A stretch of 64,000 bases of DNA. Source: Candidatus Kapaibacterium sp. GTDB lineage: Bacteria; Bacteroidota; Ignavibacteria; Kapaibacteriales; UBA2268. Every line of letters starts with the position of its first letter. Positions within the stretch are counted from its first letter, which is position 1. Under the pieces are notes generated by a model. It was not told the origin of the DNA. It searched no databases and saw only the letters and a list, made by a program, of their open reading frames with translations. Position numbers and translations under genes: made by a program. Of this stretch, positions 44,856-55,302 are shown piece after piece. The DNA lies in contig CALHGZ010000005.1 of assembly GCA_938031175.1 (NCBI GenBank), positions 186,001 to 250,000 on the forward strand, read 5' to 3'.

Positions 44856-47800
44856 ATGCTAAATTTTTTAACCAAAATTTTTGGAACAAAACACGAAAAG
44901 GATATCAAGAAATTACTACCTATTGTAACTGAAATAAATCAATATTATGAAGAATTTCATTCATTAAGCGATGATGAATTAAAAGAAAAAACAAATAAAT
45001 TCAAGGCCTTCATAAAAGAAAGAATATCCCATCAGGAGGAAGAAAGAGATGCTTTACAATCCAGATTAATAAATGAGGCTCTTTCATCGCAGGAAAGTGA
45101 AAATATTACGCAGAGAATCCGAGAATTGGATAAAGAAATCTATGCAATAATTTCCGAAACACTTGATGAAATTCTACCTCAAGCTTACGCCTTGGTTAAA
45201 CAAGCCTGTAAAAGACTCAAAGATAAAGAATATAGGTATGAATATGCGGGGCAGATTTATACCTGGGATATGATTCCTTTCGATGTTCAATTAATCGGTG
45301 CAATCGTACTCCATCAGGGCAAAATAGCTGAAATGGCAACCGGTGAAGGTAAAACATTAGTAGCAATTATGCCATTGTATCTAAATGCACTTGCCGGACG
45401 TGGTTGTCACTTAGTAACTGTGAATGATTATTTAGCTAAGCGAGATTGCGATTGGATGCGACCTGTGTATGAATTTTTAGGCTTAACAGTCGGTGCCATT
45501 CAATCGAATATGGATGGAGATAAACGCAAAAAAATGTACAACTGTGATATTACTTATGGCACAAATAGCGAGTTTGGATTCGACTATTTACGTGATAACA
45601 TGGTTGTAGAGCTAGACCAAATGGTACAAAGAGGACACTGGTATGCTATTGTTGATGAAGTTGATTCTGTTTTAATTGATGAGGCTCGTACACCACTTAT
45701 AATATCTGGACCAGTAGGACAAACAGCAGACAAGTCTTTTGAGGAAATGAATCCCCGTGTCAAAAGATTAGTTGATGCCCAAACAAAATTAATAAATCAG
45801 CTAACTACCGAAGCTATTGAATTACTCAATAGTAATATTAAAGAAGATAGACAGAAAGCTGGTGTCTTGCTCCTTACTGCATATAGAGGTTTACCCAAGC
45901 ATAAACGTCTTATGAAATTATTACAAGAGCCTGATAATTTAAAATTGATGAAAGAAACCGAGTTAGATTATCTTCGCGATCAAGGTAGGCGTATGCACGA
46001 AATTGATGAGCAGTTATATTACACAATAGATGAAAAGAATCACAACATAGATATAACCGAAAAGGGAAGACAATTACTATGCACAGCTCAGGAAGATCCT
46101 GATATGTTCGTGATTCCCGACATTGCAACAATTATGAGTCAGCTCGAAGGCGATACCTCCCTAAGTGCCGATGAAAAACAAATGAAAATAGATGAAATCA
46201 ATAGATTATATGCAGAGCGTAGTGAGAGAATTCATACTGTTACCCAGTTGCTCAGGGCATATTCACTTTACGAAAGAGATGTTGAATATGTCATCCAGGA
46301 TGGAAAAGTTATGATTGTTGATGAGTTTACCGGCAGAATTCTCGAAGGGAGAAGATACTCTGAAGGTTTGCATCAGGCTATTGAAGCAAAAGAAAATGTC
46401 AGAGTACAACGTGATACTCAAACTCTTGCTACAATAACCTTACAAAATTATTTCAGATTGTATAAAAAATTAGCTGGTATGACTGGTACTGCAGAAACAG
46501 AAGCAGCCGAATTCGAAAAGATTTACAATCTCGATGTTGTTGTAATACCTACCAACAAGCCTTGTATAAGAATAGATCACGATGATTTAATTTATCGTAC
46601 GAAAAAAGAAAAATACAATGCAATAATTGAAAAGATAGAAGAATATTTAAAACAAGGTCGAGCAGTACTTGTCGGCACAACTAGTGTTGAGGTCTCGGAA
46701 CTTGTAAGTAAACTATTGAAACGTAAAAATATACCACATAACGTGTTAAATGCAAAACACCATCAGAAAGAAGCTGAAATAATTGCAACAGCTGGTCGTA
46801 AAGGCTCTATAACCATAGCCACCAACATGGCTGGTCGCGGCACAGATATAAAACTTGATCCAGAAGTAAAAAAGAATGGTGGTTTAGTTATAATAGGTTC
46901 GGAGCGACATGATGCAAGAAGGATCGACAGACAGCTCCGTGGACGTGCAGGACGCCAAGGAGATCCCGGTGAATCACAGTTTTTTATCTCCTTAGAGGAT
47001 AATTTAATGCGTCTTTTTGGAGGTGAAAGAATTGCAAATGTAATGCAAACTCTGAAAGTTCCTGAAGGCGAACCCATACAACATCCGATGATAACCAAAT
47101 CTGTTGAAAAAGCCCAGAAAAAAGTCGAGGAAAACAATTTTGCAATTCGTAAAAGATTACTTGAGTATGACGATGTAATGAATCAACAGCGTGAAGTTAT
47201 CTATAACAGGCGTCGACAGGCTTTGAGAGGTGAAAGATTAAAAGGTGAATTATTTGATTACATCGAAGATTTTGCTGCAGAAATTTATGATATTTATCAC
47301 CCTTCTTATGATTATAAATCTGCAGTTGCTAAAATAAGATCAACTCTTTTGTGCGAGCCCAAAATAAATGAAACTGATTTTAAAAACATCAGCAAAATTG
47401 ATTTCATCAAGTCTGTAGTTAGTGCAGCCGATGAATTCTATACCCGAAAAGAACAGATGACAGGTAGTGAATTTATGGCAAGGCTCGAGCAGGTTGCCGT
47501 ATTACAAACTATTGATGATAACTGGCGCGAACATCTTCGTGCAATGGATGATTTGAAAGAAGGTATTCATCTTAGGGCTTATGGTCAGAAAGACCCAATT
47601 CTTGAGTATAAAGCCGAAGCATATAAATTATTTGTTGAATTAATTAGAAAAATAAATATTGAATCAGTGCAATTTGCATTTAAATATTTTCCTCAGGTTA
47701 TTCAACGGCAACTACAACAACAGGAAGCAGATGCAAAGCGTCGGGTCCTTGGCGATGTTCCCAAATTAAAACGATCCACTGAAGCTGTACAATATAATCA

Positions 47801-48023
47801 TCCCTCTACAATACCTGATTACATTAAAAGAGAAGTATCAGTAAGTCAGCCTGAAGGTGCTGCTCGGCAAGCTCCGACAATTGTTAGAAGAAGCGAACCC
47901 AAAATTGGTAGAAATGATATCGTTAAGGTGCAATACAGAGATGGTACAATTAAAAATGTAAAATACAAAAAAGTCGAGCAAGACATCAACGAAGGCAAAT
48001 GTCAAATTATTTCCACAAATTAA
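44856..48023 (+). CDS. secA: Preprotein translocase ATPase SecA
   Basis: SecA is the ATP-driven motor that pushes unfolded proteins through SecYEG. Walker A GEGKT is at 163-167 (MATGEGKTLVAIMPLYL) and the DEAD-like motif is in AIVDEVDSVLIDEARTPLII. The second helicase half is shown by TNMAGRGTDIKL and QLRGRAGRQGDPG, and the helical scaffold by DDNWREHLRAMDDLKEGIHL. It is long (1,055 residues), as in Bacteroidota. The C-terminus ends KIGRNDIVKVQYRDGTIKNV...: after the GRND start of the usual tail, the cysteine/histidine zinc motif that contacts SecB is missing. Confidence 0.96.
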   Translation: MLNFLTKIFGTKHEKDIKKLLPIVTEINQYYEEFHSLSDDELKEKTNKFKAFIKERISHQEEERDALQSRLINEALSSQESENITQRIRELDKEIYAIISETLDEILPQAYALVKQACKRLKDKEYRYEYAGQIYTWDMIPFDVQLIGAIVLHQGKIAEMATGEGKTLVAIMPLYLNALAGRGCHLVTVNDYLAKRDCDWMRPVYEFLGLTVGAIQSNMDGDKRKKMYNCDITYGTNSEFGFDYLRDNMVVELDQMVQRGHWYAIVDEVDSVLIDEARTPLIISGPVGQTADKSFEEMNPRVKRLVDAQTKLINQLTTEAIELLNSNIKEDRQKAGVLLLTAYRGLPKHKRLMKLLQEPDNLKLMKETELDYLRDQGRRMHEIDEQLYYTIDEKNHNIDITEKGRQLLCTAQEDPDMFVIPDIATIMSQLEGDTSLSADEKQMKIDEINRLYAERSERIHTVTQLLRAYSLYERDVEYVIQDGKVMIVDEFTGRILEGRRYSEGLHQAIEAKENVRVQRDTQTLATITLQNYFRLYKKLAGMTGTAETEAAEFEKIYNLDVVVIPTNKPCIRIDHDDLIYRTKKEKYNAIIEKIEEYLKQGRAVLVGTTSVEVSELVSKLLKRKNIPHNVLNAKHHQKEAEIIATAGRKGSITIATNMAGRGTDIKLDPEVKKNGGLVIIGSERHDARRIDRQLRGRAGRQGDPGESQFFISLEDNLMRLFGGERIANVMQTLKVPEGEPIQHPMITKSVEKAQKKVEENNFAIRKRLLEYDDVMNQQREVIYNRRRQALRGERLKGELFDYIEDFAAEIYDIYHPSYDYKSAVAKIRSTLLCEPKINETDFKNISKIDFIKSVVSAADEFYTRKEQMTGSEFMARLEQVAVLQTIDDNWREHLRAMDDLKEGIHLRAYGQKDPILEYKAEAYKLFVELIRKINIESVQFAFKYFPQVIQRQLQQQEADAKRRVLGDVPKLKRSTEAVQYNHPSTIPDYIKREVSVSQPEGAARQAPTIVRRSEPKIGRNDIVKVQYRDGTIKNVKYKKVEQDINEGKCQIISTN

Positions 48024-48091
48024 AATATACGATTACAATAGTCGTATATATTGTGCGTCAATTATTCGGGTTGGCAAATTGTTCGTTTTAT

Positions 48092-48520
48092 ATGTTAAAA
48101 TTATCAAAAAAAGTTGAATATTCATTACTTGCACTACAACTTTTAGCACAAAATTGTGATAAAAAATTAAGTGCCAAGGAGATATCGGAAACATTGAACA
48201 TTTCTTTCGAATTTTTATCCAAGTTACTTCAAACACTGATGAAGAAAGGACTTGTATCATCGTACCAAGGGATTCGTGGTGGTTATACCTTACAAAAATC
48301 AGCTGAAGAAATTTCGATAGCTGATGTCATCAATGCCTTAGATGATATGCCAGCTGTTGTAGATTGCTTAAGAGATGACGACTATTGCGGCTGTGATAGA
48401 ATAGAAAACTGTACTATAAGATTACCGATGCAAAAAATTCAAAAGGAAATAGATACTATGTTTTCAAGAACAAGTATTGCTCATTTAGCTGATAATAATG
48501 AAGTTTTGAAAAAAGATTAA
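48092..48520 (+). CDS. Rrf2-family Fe-S sensing regulator of the SUF operon
   Basis: The protein has 142 residues. The ATG at 48092 is chosen since the Rrf2 winged-helix begins there ([20 protein letters not shown]); the longer frame from 47999 overlaps secA. The helix-turn-helix is around [20 protein letters not shown]. Cysteines C92, C99, C101 and C107 match the spacing of the cluster ligands of E. coli IscR (92, 98, 104). It is therefore probably a cluster-sensing repressor or activator of the downstream suf genes. Confidence 0.87.
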   Translation: MLKLSKKVEYSLLALQLLAQNCDKKLSAKEISETLNISFEFLSKLLQTLMKKGLVSSYQGIRGGYTLQKSAEEISIADVINALDDMPAVVDCLRDDDYCGCDRIENCTIRLPMQKIQKEIDTMFSRTSIAHLADNNEVLKKD

Positions 48521-48531
48521 GGGTAAAAACA

Positions 48532-49977
48532 ATGGGAAATGGTAATGATATATTAGAAAAATTAACTCAAAGTGATTACAAGCATGGATTTGTTTCTAAT
48601 ATAGAGCAAGAATTAGCTCCAAAAGGATTAAATGAAGATATAATTAGATTTATTTCACAAAAAAAGAATGAACCTGACTGGATGCTTGAATGGCGTCTTA
48701 AAGCTTTTCGTTATTGGCAAACAATGAAAGAACCAAAATGGGCAAAAGTATATTACCCATCAATTGATTATCAGGATATACATTATTACGCAGCACCTGT
48801 CAAAAAGCCAGGACCAAAAAGTTTGGATGAAGTTGATCCTGAATTAATCAAAACTTTTGAAAAACTAGGTATTCCTCTCGAAGAACAAAAAAGATTAAGT
48901 GGTGTAGCAGTAGATGCAGTACTCGATAGTGTCTCTGTTGCAACAACTTTTAAAGATAAACTTGCTGAACTTGGTATTATCTTCTGCCCAATAAGTGAAG
49001 CTTTACAGGAACATCCTGATTTAGTCAGACAGTACATAGGCAGTGTTGTTCCATATACTGATAATTATTTTGCTGCACTCAATTCAGCAGTTTTTAGCGA
49101 TGGTTCTTTCTGCTACATACCAAAAGGGGTACGTTGTCCGATGGAGCTATCTACATATTTCAGAATTAATGCTTCCTCGACCGGACAATTTGAGCGTACA
49201 TTAATTATTGCTGATGAAGGTAGTTATGTAAGCTATCTTGAAGGCTGTACAGCACCAATTCGTGATGAAAATCAACTACATGCTGCGGTTGTAGAATTAA
49301 TTGCACACAAAGATGCTGAAATAAAATACTCAACTGTCCAAAATTGGTATCCAGGAGATAAAGAAGGTAAGGGAGGTATTTATAATTTTGTTACTAAAAG
49401 AGGTATTTGCCTTGGTGAAAATTCGAGAATATCTTGGACTCAGGTGGAAACTGGTTCAGCAATTACCTGGAAATACCCAAGTTGCATTCTAAAAGGTGAT
49501 AATTCCGTTGGCGAATTTTATTCTGTTGCACTGACTAATAATTTTCAACAAGCTGATACAGGTACAAAAATGATTCACATCGGAAAGAACACTCGTAGTA
49601 GAATTATATCAAAAGGAATCTCTGCAGGCAGGAGTCAAAATAGCTATCGTGGATTAGTTAAGATCAATAAAAAAGCACAAAATGCACGTAACTTTTCTCA
49701 GTGCGATTCACTTTTGATAGGTGATAAATGCGGTGCACACACTTTTCCATATATAGACATAGAGAATAATACAGCAATAGTTGAGCATGAAGCAACCACA
49801 TCAAAAATCTCTGATGATATTTTATTCTATTTCAATCAGCGTGGGATATCCAAAGAAGACGCAATTGGAATCGTAGTTAACGGATATGCAAGAGAAATTT
49901 TAAATCAGCTTCCGATGGAATTCGCCGTCGAAGCAAGGAAGTTATTATCAGTTAGCCTGGAAGGTAGCGTTGGATAA
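48532..49977 (+). CDS. sufB: Fe-S cluster assembly scaffold SufB
   Basis: The protein has 481 residues and forms the SufBCD scaffold complex on which clusters are built. Typical motifs are [79 protein letters not shown] and [10 protein letters not shown]. The conserved Cys in YPSC is the proposed cluster site in the family. AGGGT precedes the ATG; the regulator gene ends 11 bases before it and sufC begins 23 bases after it. Confidence 0.96.
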   Translation: MGNGNDILEKLTQSDYKHGFVSNIEQELAPKGLNEDIIRFISQKKNEPDWMLEWRLKAFRYWQTMKEPKWAKVYYPSIDYQDIHYYAAPVKKPGPKSLDEVDPELIKTFEKLGIPLEEQKRLSGVAVDAVLDSVSVATTFKDKLAELGIIFCPISEALQEHPDLVRQYIGSVVPYTDNYFAALNSAVFSDGSFCYIPKGVRCPMELSTYFRINASSTGQFERTLIIADEGSYVSYLEGCTAPIRDENQLHAAVVELIAHKDAEIKYSTVQNWYPGDKEGKGGIYNFVTKRGICLGENSRISWTQVETGSAITWKYPSCILKGDNSVGEFYSVALTNNFQQADTGTKMIHIGKNTRSRIISKGISAGRSQNSYRGLVKINKKAQNARNFSQCDSLLIGDKCGAHTFPYIDIENNTAIVEHEATTSKISDDILFYFNQRGISKEDAIGIVVNGYAREILNQLPMEFAVEARKLLSVSLEGSVG

Positions 49978-50000
49978 TGTTTTAAAATGGAGTTAATCAA

Positions 50001-50765
50001 ATGTCATTATTAAAAATTGAAAATTTAAAAGTCAAAGTAGAAAATAACCTTATATTGAACGGTATCAATTTAGAAGTCAATGAGGGGGAAATACACGCCA
50101 TTATGGGACCAAACGGTTCCGGGAAAAGTACATTAGCATCTGTTCTTGCTGGAAAAGAAGGTTATGAAATTGTTGAAGGTAGTGTATGGTATAAAGGAAT
50201 GAACTTGTTAGAATTACCTGCTGATATTCGTGCAAAAGAGGGGATATTTTTAGCTTTTCAATATCCTGTCGAAATTCCAGGAGTTACAAATGCAAATTTT
50301 ATGAAAACCGCAGTAAATGAAATAAGAAAATATAGAAATTTAGAGACTTATGATGCAATGGAATTTCTCAATGTTATGAAAGAAAAAGCTAAACTTGTCG
50401 AAATGGATACAAGCTTTCTGAATCGATCTGTAAACGAAGGTTTTTCAGGTGGAGAAAAAAAGAAAAACGAAATTTTTCAATTGGCAATGCTCGAACCTAC
50501 ACTCGCTATACTTGATGAAACAGATTCTGGACTTGATATTGATGCACTCAGAATTGTTGCCAATGGTGTTAATTCATTGAGAAATGAGCATAATGCCTTT
50601 ATTATCATAACTCATTACCAAAGGCTTTTAAATTACATTATACCTGATTTTGTGCACGTTTTGAACAAGGGGAAAATAATACAATCCGGTGATAAAGAGC
50701 TTGCCTTACACCTTGAAGAGTATGGATATGATTGGATAAAACAAAATGGTATTATTAATAATTAA
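50001..50765 (+). CDS. sufC: SUF ATPase SufC
   Basis: This is the ABC-type ATPase of SufBCD, with 254 residues. Walker A is GPNGSGKSTLA, the signature is FSGGEKKKNEIFQ, Walker B is LAILDETDSGLDIDAL and the H-loop is ITHYQRLL. GGAGTT lies 8 bases before the ATG. sufD begins 6 bases downstream. Confidence 0.97.
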   Translation: MSLLKIENLKVKVENNLILNGINLEVNEGEIHAIMGPNGSGKSTLASVLAGKEGYEIVEGSVWYKGMNLLELPADIRAKEGIFLAFQYPVEIPGVTNANFMKTAVNEIRKYRNLETYDAMEFLNVMKEKAKLVEMDTSFLNRSVNEGFSGGEKKKNEIFQLAMLEPTLAILDETDSGLDIDALRIVANGVNSLRNEHNAFIIITHYQRLLNYIIPDFVHVLNKGKIIQSGDKELALHLEEYGYDWIKQNGIINN

Positions 50766-50771
50766 CTTAAA

Positions 50772-52106
50772 ATGACGCAAAATATTCAAAATATTGGCTT
50801 AACGGAAATTGTTGCTCGATATTATGATGATATTTTGGAATCATCTAATTCTGCTTATATGCCATCAATAATTGACATTAAAAAGAAATCATTCAATATG
50901 CTTATAAAAAATGGGCTACCCACATTGAAAAACGAAGAGTGGAAATATACAAATGTTCAATTTCTTAATAAGATTCCTTTTACCTTCGAAAGAATTTCGT
51001 ATATAACCCAGAAAGCTGATAATTTAATAAGAAGTATAATCAATAAATTATCTCAGAAAAATTACTTGGTTTTTTTCAATGGTAAATTTTTGGAAGAATA
51101 CAGTAAAATCGAGCATGAAAATATAGAGATAATCAACTTTAAGCTTGATTCTAATAGCCTTAATCCCTTAATTATCTCTTCATTTAACAAATTAGATAAT
51201 ACAGACAGTTTTTTTTCATTGATGAACACAATATTAGTAGAATCGGGGATATTTATTAATGTACCTAAAAATAATCAAATAGATAAACCAATTAACTTAA
51301 TAAATATTCTCAGCAGTGAAGAGAAAAATATAATAACCAGTACCCGAACTATAATCAATATCTCACCTAATAGCATGCTTGATTTAATAATTTATAATTA
51401 TTCTGATAATAAATCGAGTGTACTCAATACAGCTGTTAATGACATTTCACTTAATGAAGGTGCACAGCTAAATTTATTATTATATCAGAATGAAGATAAA
51501 AATACAATTACTTTTACTAAAACAAATGTAAATTTAGAAAAGGAATCAAACTTAATAACCGATACAATTACATTCAGTCGGGGTTTTACACGTAACGATC
51601 TTAATGTAAATCTAACGGGTGAATTTTCAAAAGCCAGATTTTATGGACTTTATATTGGTAAGGACAAATCTTTCATAGATAATCATACACGTGTTGAACA
51701 CAAGGTAGCCAAATGCCAAAGCGACGAGTTTTATAAGGGAATAATTGATGATTCATCTCATTGTGTATTCAATGGTAAAATCATAGTTTCACAGGAGGCA
51801 CAAAAAACAAATGCTTATCAATCAAATAAAAACATACTTCTATCTGAAAACGGAATAATTAATACAAAACCACAATTGGAAATATATGCTGATGATGTTA
51901 AATGTAGTCACGGTGCAACTGTTGGAAACATTGAAAAAGATGCCATTTTTTATCTAAAATCAAGGGGAATTGATGAATTTACAGCCAAAAATCTATTATT
52001 AAAAGCATTTGCTATTGATATAATAAATAAAATTCATAATCAAGATTGGGTGGGTATAATTGAAAGTGATTTGGTTAAGTTGCTAAATTTGAAAGAAATA
52101 AATTAA
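50772..52106 (+). CDS. sufD: SUF scaffold subunit SufD
   Basis: The protein has 444 residues and pairs with SufB. The N-terminal region has LKNEEWKYTNVQFLNKIPF, followed by the beta-helix core. The conserved C-terminal end is CSHGATVGNIEKDAIFYLKS, then RGIDEFTAKNLLLKAFA. It is more diverged than SufB, which is usual. Confidence 0.94.
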   Translation: MTQNIQNIGLTEIVARYYDDILESSNSAYMPSIIDIKKKSFNMLIKNGLPTLKNEEWKYTNVQFLNKIPFTFERISYITQKADNLIRSIINKLSQKNYLVFFNGKFLEEYSKIEHENIEIINFKLDSNSLNPLIISSFNKLDNTDSFFSLMNTILVESGIFINVPKNNQIDKPINLINILSSEEKNIITSTRTIINISPNSMLDLIIYNYSDNKSSVLNTAVNDISLNEGAQLNLLLYQNEDKNTITFTKTNVNLEKESNLITDTITFSRGFTRNDLNVNLTGEFSKARFYGLYIGKDKSFIDNHTRVEHKVAKCQSDEFYKGIIDDSSHCVFNGKIIVSQEAQKTNAYQSNKNILLSENGIINTKPQLEIYADDVKCSHGATVGNIEKDAIFYLKSRGIDEFTAKNLLLKAFAIDIINKIHNQDWVGIIESDLVKLLNLKEIN

Positions 52107-52113
52107 TTTTATT

Positions 52114-53388
52114 ATGAGACATTCGATTGTTATAAAAGATAAAAAGCCAATACAAGAAATAAAAGTAATTGGTTTTGATGTTTACAAAATTAGAGAAGAT
52201 TTCCCAATACTCAGCACTCTTGTACGCGGCAAACCTTTAATTTATTTAGATAATGCAGCTACAACACACAAACCACAAATTGTAATTCACAATGTGAGTA
52301 ATTTTTATGCAACATATAATAGTAATATCCACCGTGGAGTACATTATTTAAGTGAATTTGCAACCCGAAAATATGAAATCGCCCGCAAAACAATACGTAA
52401 ATTTATAAACGCTCAATATGATGAAGAAATAATATTTTTAAGAGGTGCAACGGAAGCAATAAATTTAGTTGCCCAAACTTATGGTAAAAAAAATTTCAAA
52501 GAAGGTGATGAAATAATCCTCACCGAAATGGAACATCATTCGAATATTGTTCCATGGCAAATATTGGCAGAAGAGAAAAATCTCAAGCTGAGAGTATTAC
52601 CAATAGACGATAACGGCGAGCTTATTATCGATGAATTGCAAAATTTAATTAACTCTAAAACCAAGCTTATATCCGTAGTACACATATCAAATTCGCTTGG
52701 GACAATAAATCCTATTGAAGAAATTATAAGAATTGCTCATTCTAACAATATTCCAGTATTAATTGACGGTGCTCAATCAATTCAGCACCTAAAAATTGAT
52801 GTGAAAAAGCTTGATTGCGAGTTTTTTGTATTTTCCGGTCATAAAATCTATGGTCCTACAGGTATTGGAGTTCTTTACGGGAAAAAGCATCTTCTTGAAT
52901 CAATGCCACCATATCAGGGAGGTGGTGATATGATAAAATCCGTTAGTTTTGAAAAAACAATTTATAATGACTTGCCTTATAAATTCGAAGCTGGCACACC
53001 CAATATTGTTGGAGCAATAGGTTTGGCTGAAGCAATTAAATATTTTGAAAGTGTCGGCATCGAATATATTATGAATTACGAGAATCAATTATTAAATTAT
53101 GCAACTGAGGTCCTCGCAGAAATTAAAGAATTAAAAATCATAGGAACTGCAAAAGACAAAGCAAGTGTTATATCTTTTGTACTTAAAGATATTCATCCGC
53201 ATGACATAGGAACAATAGTGGATATGGATGGTATAGCCATACGCACTGGACACCACTGCACTGAGCCTGTGATGAAACATTTTGGCGTTCCAGCTACATC
53301 TCGCGCGTCCCTTTGTTTTTATAATACAAAAGAAGAAATTGACCAATTAGCAAATTCATTAATAAAAGTAATACAAATGTTTTCATAG
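52114..53388 (+). CDS. sufS: Cysteine desulfurase SufS
   Basis: This PLP enzyme takes sulphur from cysteine and passes it to SufU. Motifs are YLDNAATTHKP, ATEAINLVAQ, EMEHHSNIVPWQ, the PLP lysine in FSGHKIYGPTGIGVLYG, and the catalytic cysteine in RTGHHCTEPVM. An N-terminal extension of ~25 residues precedes the usual start of the fold at VYKIREDFPIL. Confidence 0.96.
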   Translation: MRHSIVIKDKKPIQEIKVIGFDVYKIREDFPILSTLVRGKPLIYLDNAATTHKPQIVIHNVSNFYATYNSNIHRGVHYLSEFATRKYEIARKTIRKFINAQYDEEIIFLRGATEAINLVAQTYGKKNFKEGDEIILTEMEHHSNIVPWQILAEEKNLKLRVLPIDDNGELIIDELQNLINSKTKLISVVHISNSLGTINPIEEIIRIAHSNNIPVLIDGAQSIQHLKIDVKKLDCEFFVFSGHKIYGPTGIGVLYGKKHLLESMPPYQGGGDMIKSVSFEKTIYNDLPYKFEAGTPNIVGAIGLAEAIKYFESVGIEYIMNYENQLLNYATEVLAEIKELKIIGTAKDKASVISFVLKDIHPHDIGTIVDMDGIAIRTGHHCTEPVMKHFGVPATSRASLCFYNTKEEIDQLANSLIKVIQMFS

Positions 53389-53396
53389 ACTAAATT

Positions 53397-53849
53397 ATGG
53401 ATGAATTAAGTGAATTATATCAACAGGTGATTTTAGATCACAATAAAGATCCGAGAAATTTCGGGATATTGAATGATGCAACCCATATTGCACACGGGCA
53501 TAACCCACTTTGTGGAGATAAAGTTGATATCTACCTTAAAATTCAGGATGGGAAAATTGATGATGTAAGATTTAACGGATCCGGATGTGCTATTTCGAAA
53601 GCCTCCAGTTCCATTATGACAACAATATTAAAAGGTAAAACTATTGAGGAAGCCAAAGAATTATTTGAGAAGTTTCACAAAGCCGTTACTTCTGATTTAG
53701 ATGATAACTTGGACATAATTGATTTAGGTAAACTTGCTGTCTTTTGTGGTGTCAGAGAATTCCCTGCTCGTATAAAATGTGCCAGTTTGCCTTGGCATAC
53801 AATGATGAATGCTTTAGAAAGTAAAGAAGTTGTTACAACTACAGAATAA
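53397..53849 (+). CDS. sufU: Sulphur acceptor SufU
   Basis: The protein has 150 residues and is of the IscU-like SufU type: YQQVILDHNKDPRNFG, NPLCGD, GSGCAIS and CASLPW supply the three conserved cysteines and an Asp that bind zinc. It replaces SufE as the partner of SufS, which is next to it. It also has the characteristic insertion of SufU compared with IscU. Confidence 0.95.
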   Translation: MDELSELYQQVILDHNKDPRNFGILNDATHIAHGHNPLCGDKVDIYLKIQDGKIDDVRFNGSGCAISKASSSIMTTILKGKTIEEAKELFEKFHKAVTSDLDDNLDIIDLGKLAVFCGVREFPARIKCASLPWHTMMNALESKEVVTTTE

Positions 53850-53851
53850 TT

Positions 53852-54175
53852 ATGGAAAGTGAAATAAACATAAAAGAGCTAGAAGAAAAAGTAATTTCTG
53901 CTATTAAAGAAATTTATGACCCGGAAATACCAGTTAATATTTACGAACTTGGCCTAATTTATGATATTAGCATAACAAGTTCAGCCGAAGTGGTAATCCT
54001 GATGACTTTAACTGCCCCAAATTGCCCCGCAGCTGGTGGATTACCAGCGCAGGTTGAAGAAAAAGTAAAACAAGTATCAGGTGTCAAAGATGCAAAAGTT
54101 TTACTTACGTTCGATCCTCCTTGGGATATGAGTATGATGAGTGATGTTGCAAAATTCGAGTTGGGATTTCTATAA
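53852..54175 (+). CDS. MIP18-family Fe-S assembly protein (SufT/PaaD-like)
   Basis: The 107 residues carry the MIP18 (DUF59) core: DPEIPVNIYELGLIYDI and TLTAPNCPAAGGLPAQVEEK with the conserved Cys. In SUF operons of many bacteria this family helps cluster maturation (SufT). It starts 2 bases after sufU, and the next start codon follows its stop directly. Confidence 0.88.
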   Translation: MESEINIKELEEKVISAIKEIYDPEIPVNIYELGLIYDISITSSAEVVILMTLTAPNCPAAGGLPAQVEEKVKQVSGVKDAKVLLTFDPPWDMSMMSDVAKFELGFL

Positions 54176-55273
54176 ATGACTAATGTATTTCAAAATAATA
54201 AATTTTATAAAATAAAGGTTTCTAACATTATAAAAGAAACTGATAACACTCATACTTTATATTTAGAAATACCAAATGATTTGTCAGACTTATTTAAATA
54301 CAAAGCAGGCCAATATTTGACATTGAAGATTAATATAAATGATAAAATTTATCGTCGCTCTTATTCAATTTCTACAAGCCCAGAGGTTGATGATAAAATA
54401 GCAATAACTATTAAAAAAGTACAAAATGGTTATATCTCTCATTATATTAATGATAATATAAAAAAAGGGGATTTTATAGAAGTAATGCCTCCGAGAGGAA
54501 ATTTTACGATTGAGCTTTCCCCAGAATCAAAAAAAGAGTACGTTTTTTTTGCTGGTGGTAGTGGAATAACTCCACTGATATCCATTATTAAATCAATTTT
54601 AAAAGTGGAAAAAAGCAGCAAATTAACTCTATTTTACTCTAATCATTCAGAAAAAAATGTTATATTTCGAAAAGAAATTGAAGATTTGGTATATAACTAC
54701 AGAGATAGATTTACTATTGTTTATATATTTACTGGCAAAGAATACAAAGATTATCCCTACTATGGTAGAGTTGATTCTGAAAAAACAAAAAAATTGCTAA
54801 ATGAATTTATCCGTACTGATATATCAGAAGTTGAATTTTTCCTATGTAGCGTACCAGCAATGATGAAAACAATAGAAAATACCCTTATTTCTCTTGGAGT
54901 AGAAAAATCTATGATACATAAAGAATCATATACGAATTCTAACAGTAATGATGAATATATTACAGATTTTAGAATGAACGAAATAGATAAAATAGTTTCC
55001 AGGCAAGTGCATATCAAATTATACGGAGAAGAATTCAAAATAACGGTTGAACCAGACGAGACAATATTAACGGCAGCAATGAGGCAAGGTTATGATCCAC
55101 CTTTTAGCTGTCAAATAGGTGCATGCTCAACATGTAGGGCTAAATTATTATCAGGAAAAGTGCATATGGACGAACGTGATGCTCTAACTGATGAAGAAAT
55201 CGAGATGGGATATATTCTTACTTGCCAATCACATCCATTGACAGATAACGTCATAATTGATTATGATGATTAG
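54176..55273 (+). CDS. FAD/[2Fe-2S] ferredoxin-type oxidoreductase
   Basis: The protein has 365 residues. An FAD-binding domain (YRRSYSISTSP) is followed by an NAD(P)-binding domain (FAGGSGITPLISIIKSIL). A C-terminal plant-type [2Fe-2S] ferredoxin domain has CQIGACSTCRAK and a distal Cys in ILTCQSHP. The architecture is that of PaaE/phenol-hydroxylase-type reductases. Its place inside the suf operon, with start and stop adjoining, suggests it may supply electrons for cluster assembly (inference). Confidence 0.88.
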   Translation: MTNVFQNNKFYKIKVSNIIKETDNTHTLYLEIPNDLSDLFKYKAGQYLTLKININDKIYRRSYSISTSPEVDDKIAITIKKVQNGYISHYINDNIKKGDFIEVMPPRGNFTIELSPESKKEYVFFAGGSGITPLISIIKSILKVEKSSKLTLFYSNHSEKNVIFRKEIEDLVYNYRDRFTIVYIFTGKEYKDYPYYGRVDSEKTKKLLNEFIRTDISEVEFFLCSVPAMMKTIENTLISLGVEKSMIHKESYTNSNSNDEYITDFRMNEIDKIVSRQVHIKLYGEEFKITVEPDETILTAAMRQGYDPPFSCQIGACSTCRAKLLSGKVHMDERDALTDEEIEMGYILTCQSHPLTDNVIIDYDD

Positions 55274-55302
55274 TTTTTTAATTAATAAAAGGAGATATAG
55301 CA

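Noticed and set aside
47999-48091. Longer N-terminus for the Rrf2 regulator
   Set aside because: It overlaps secA and adds residues outside the family; ATG 48092 places the domain at the start.
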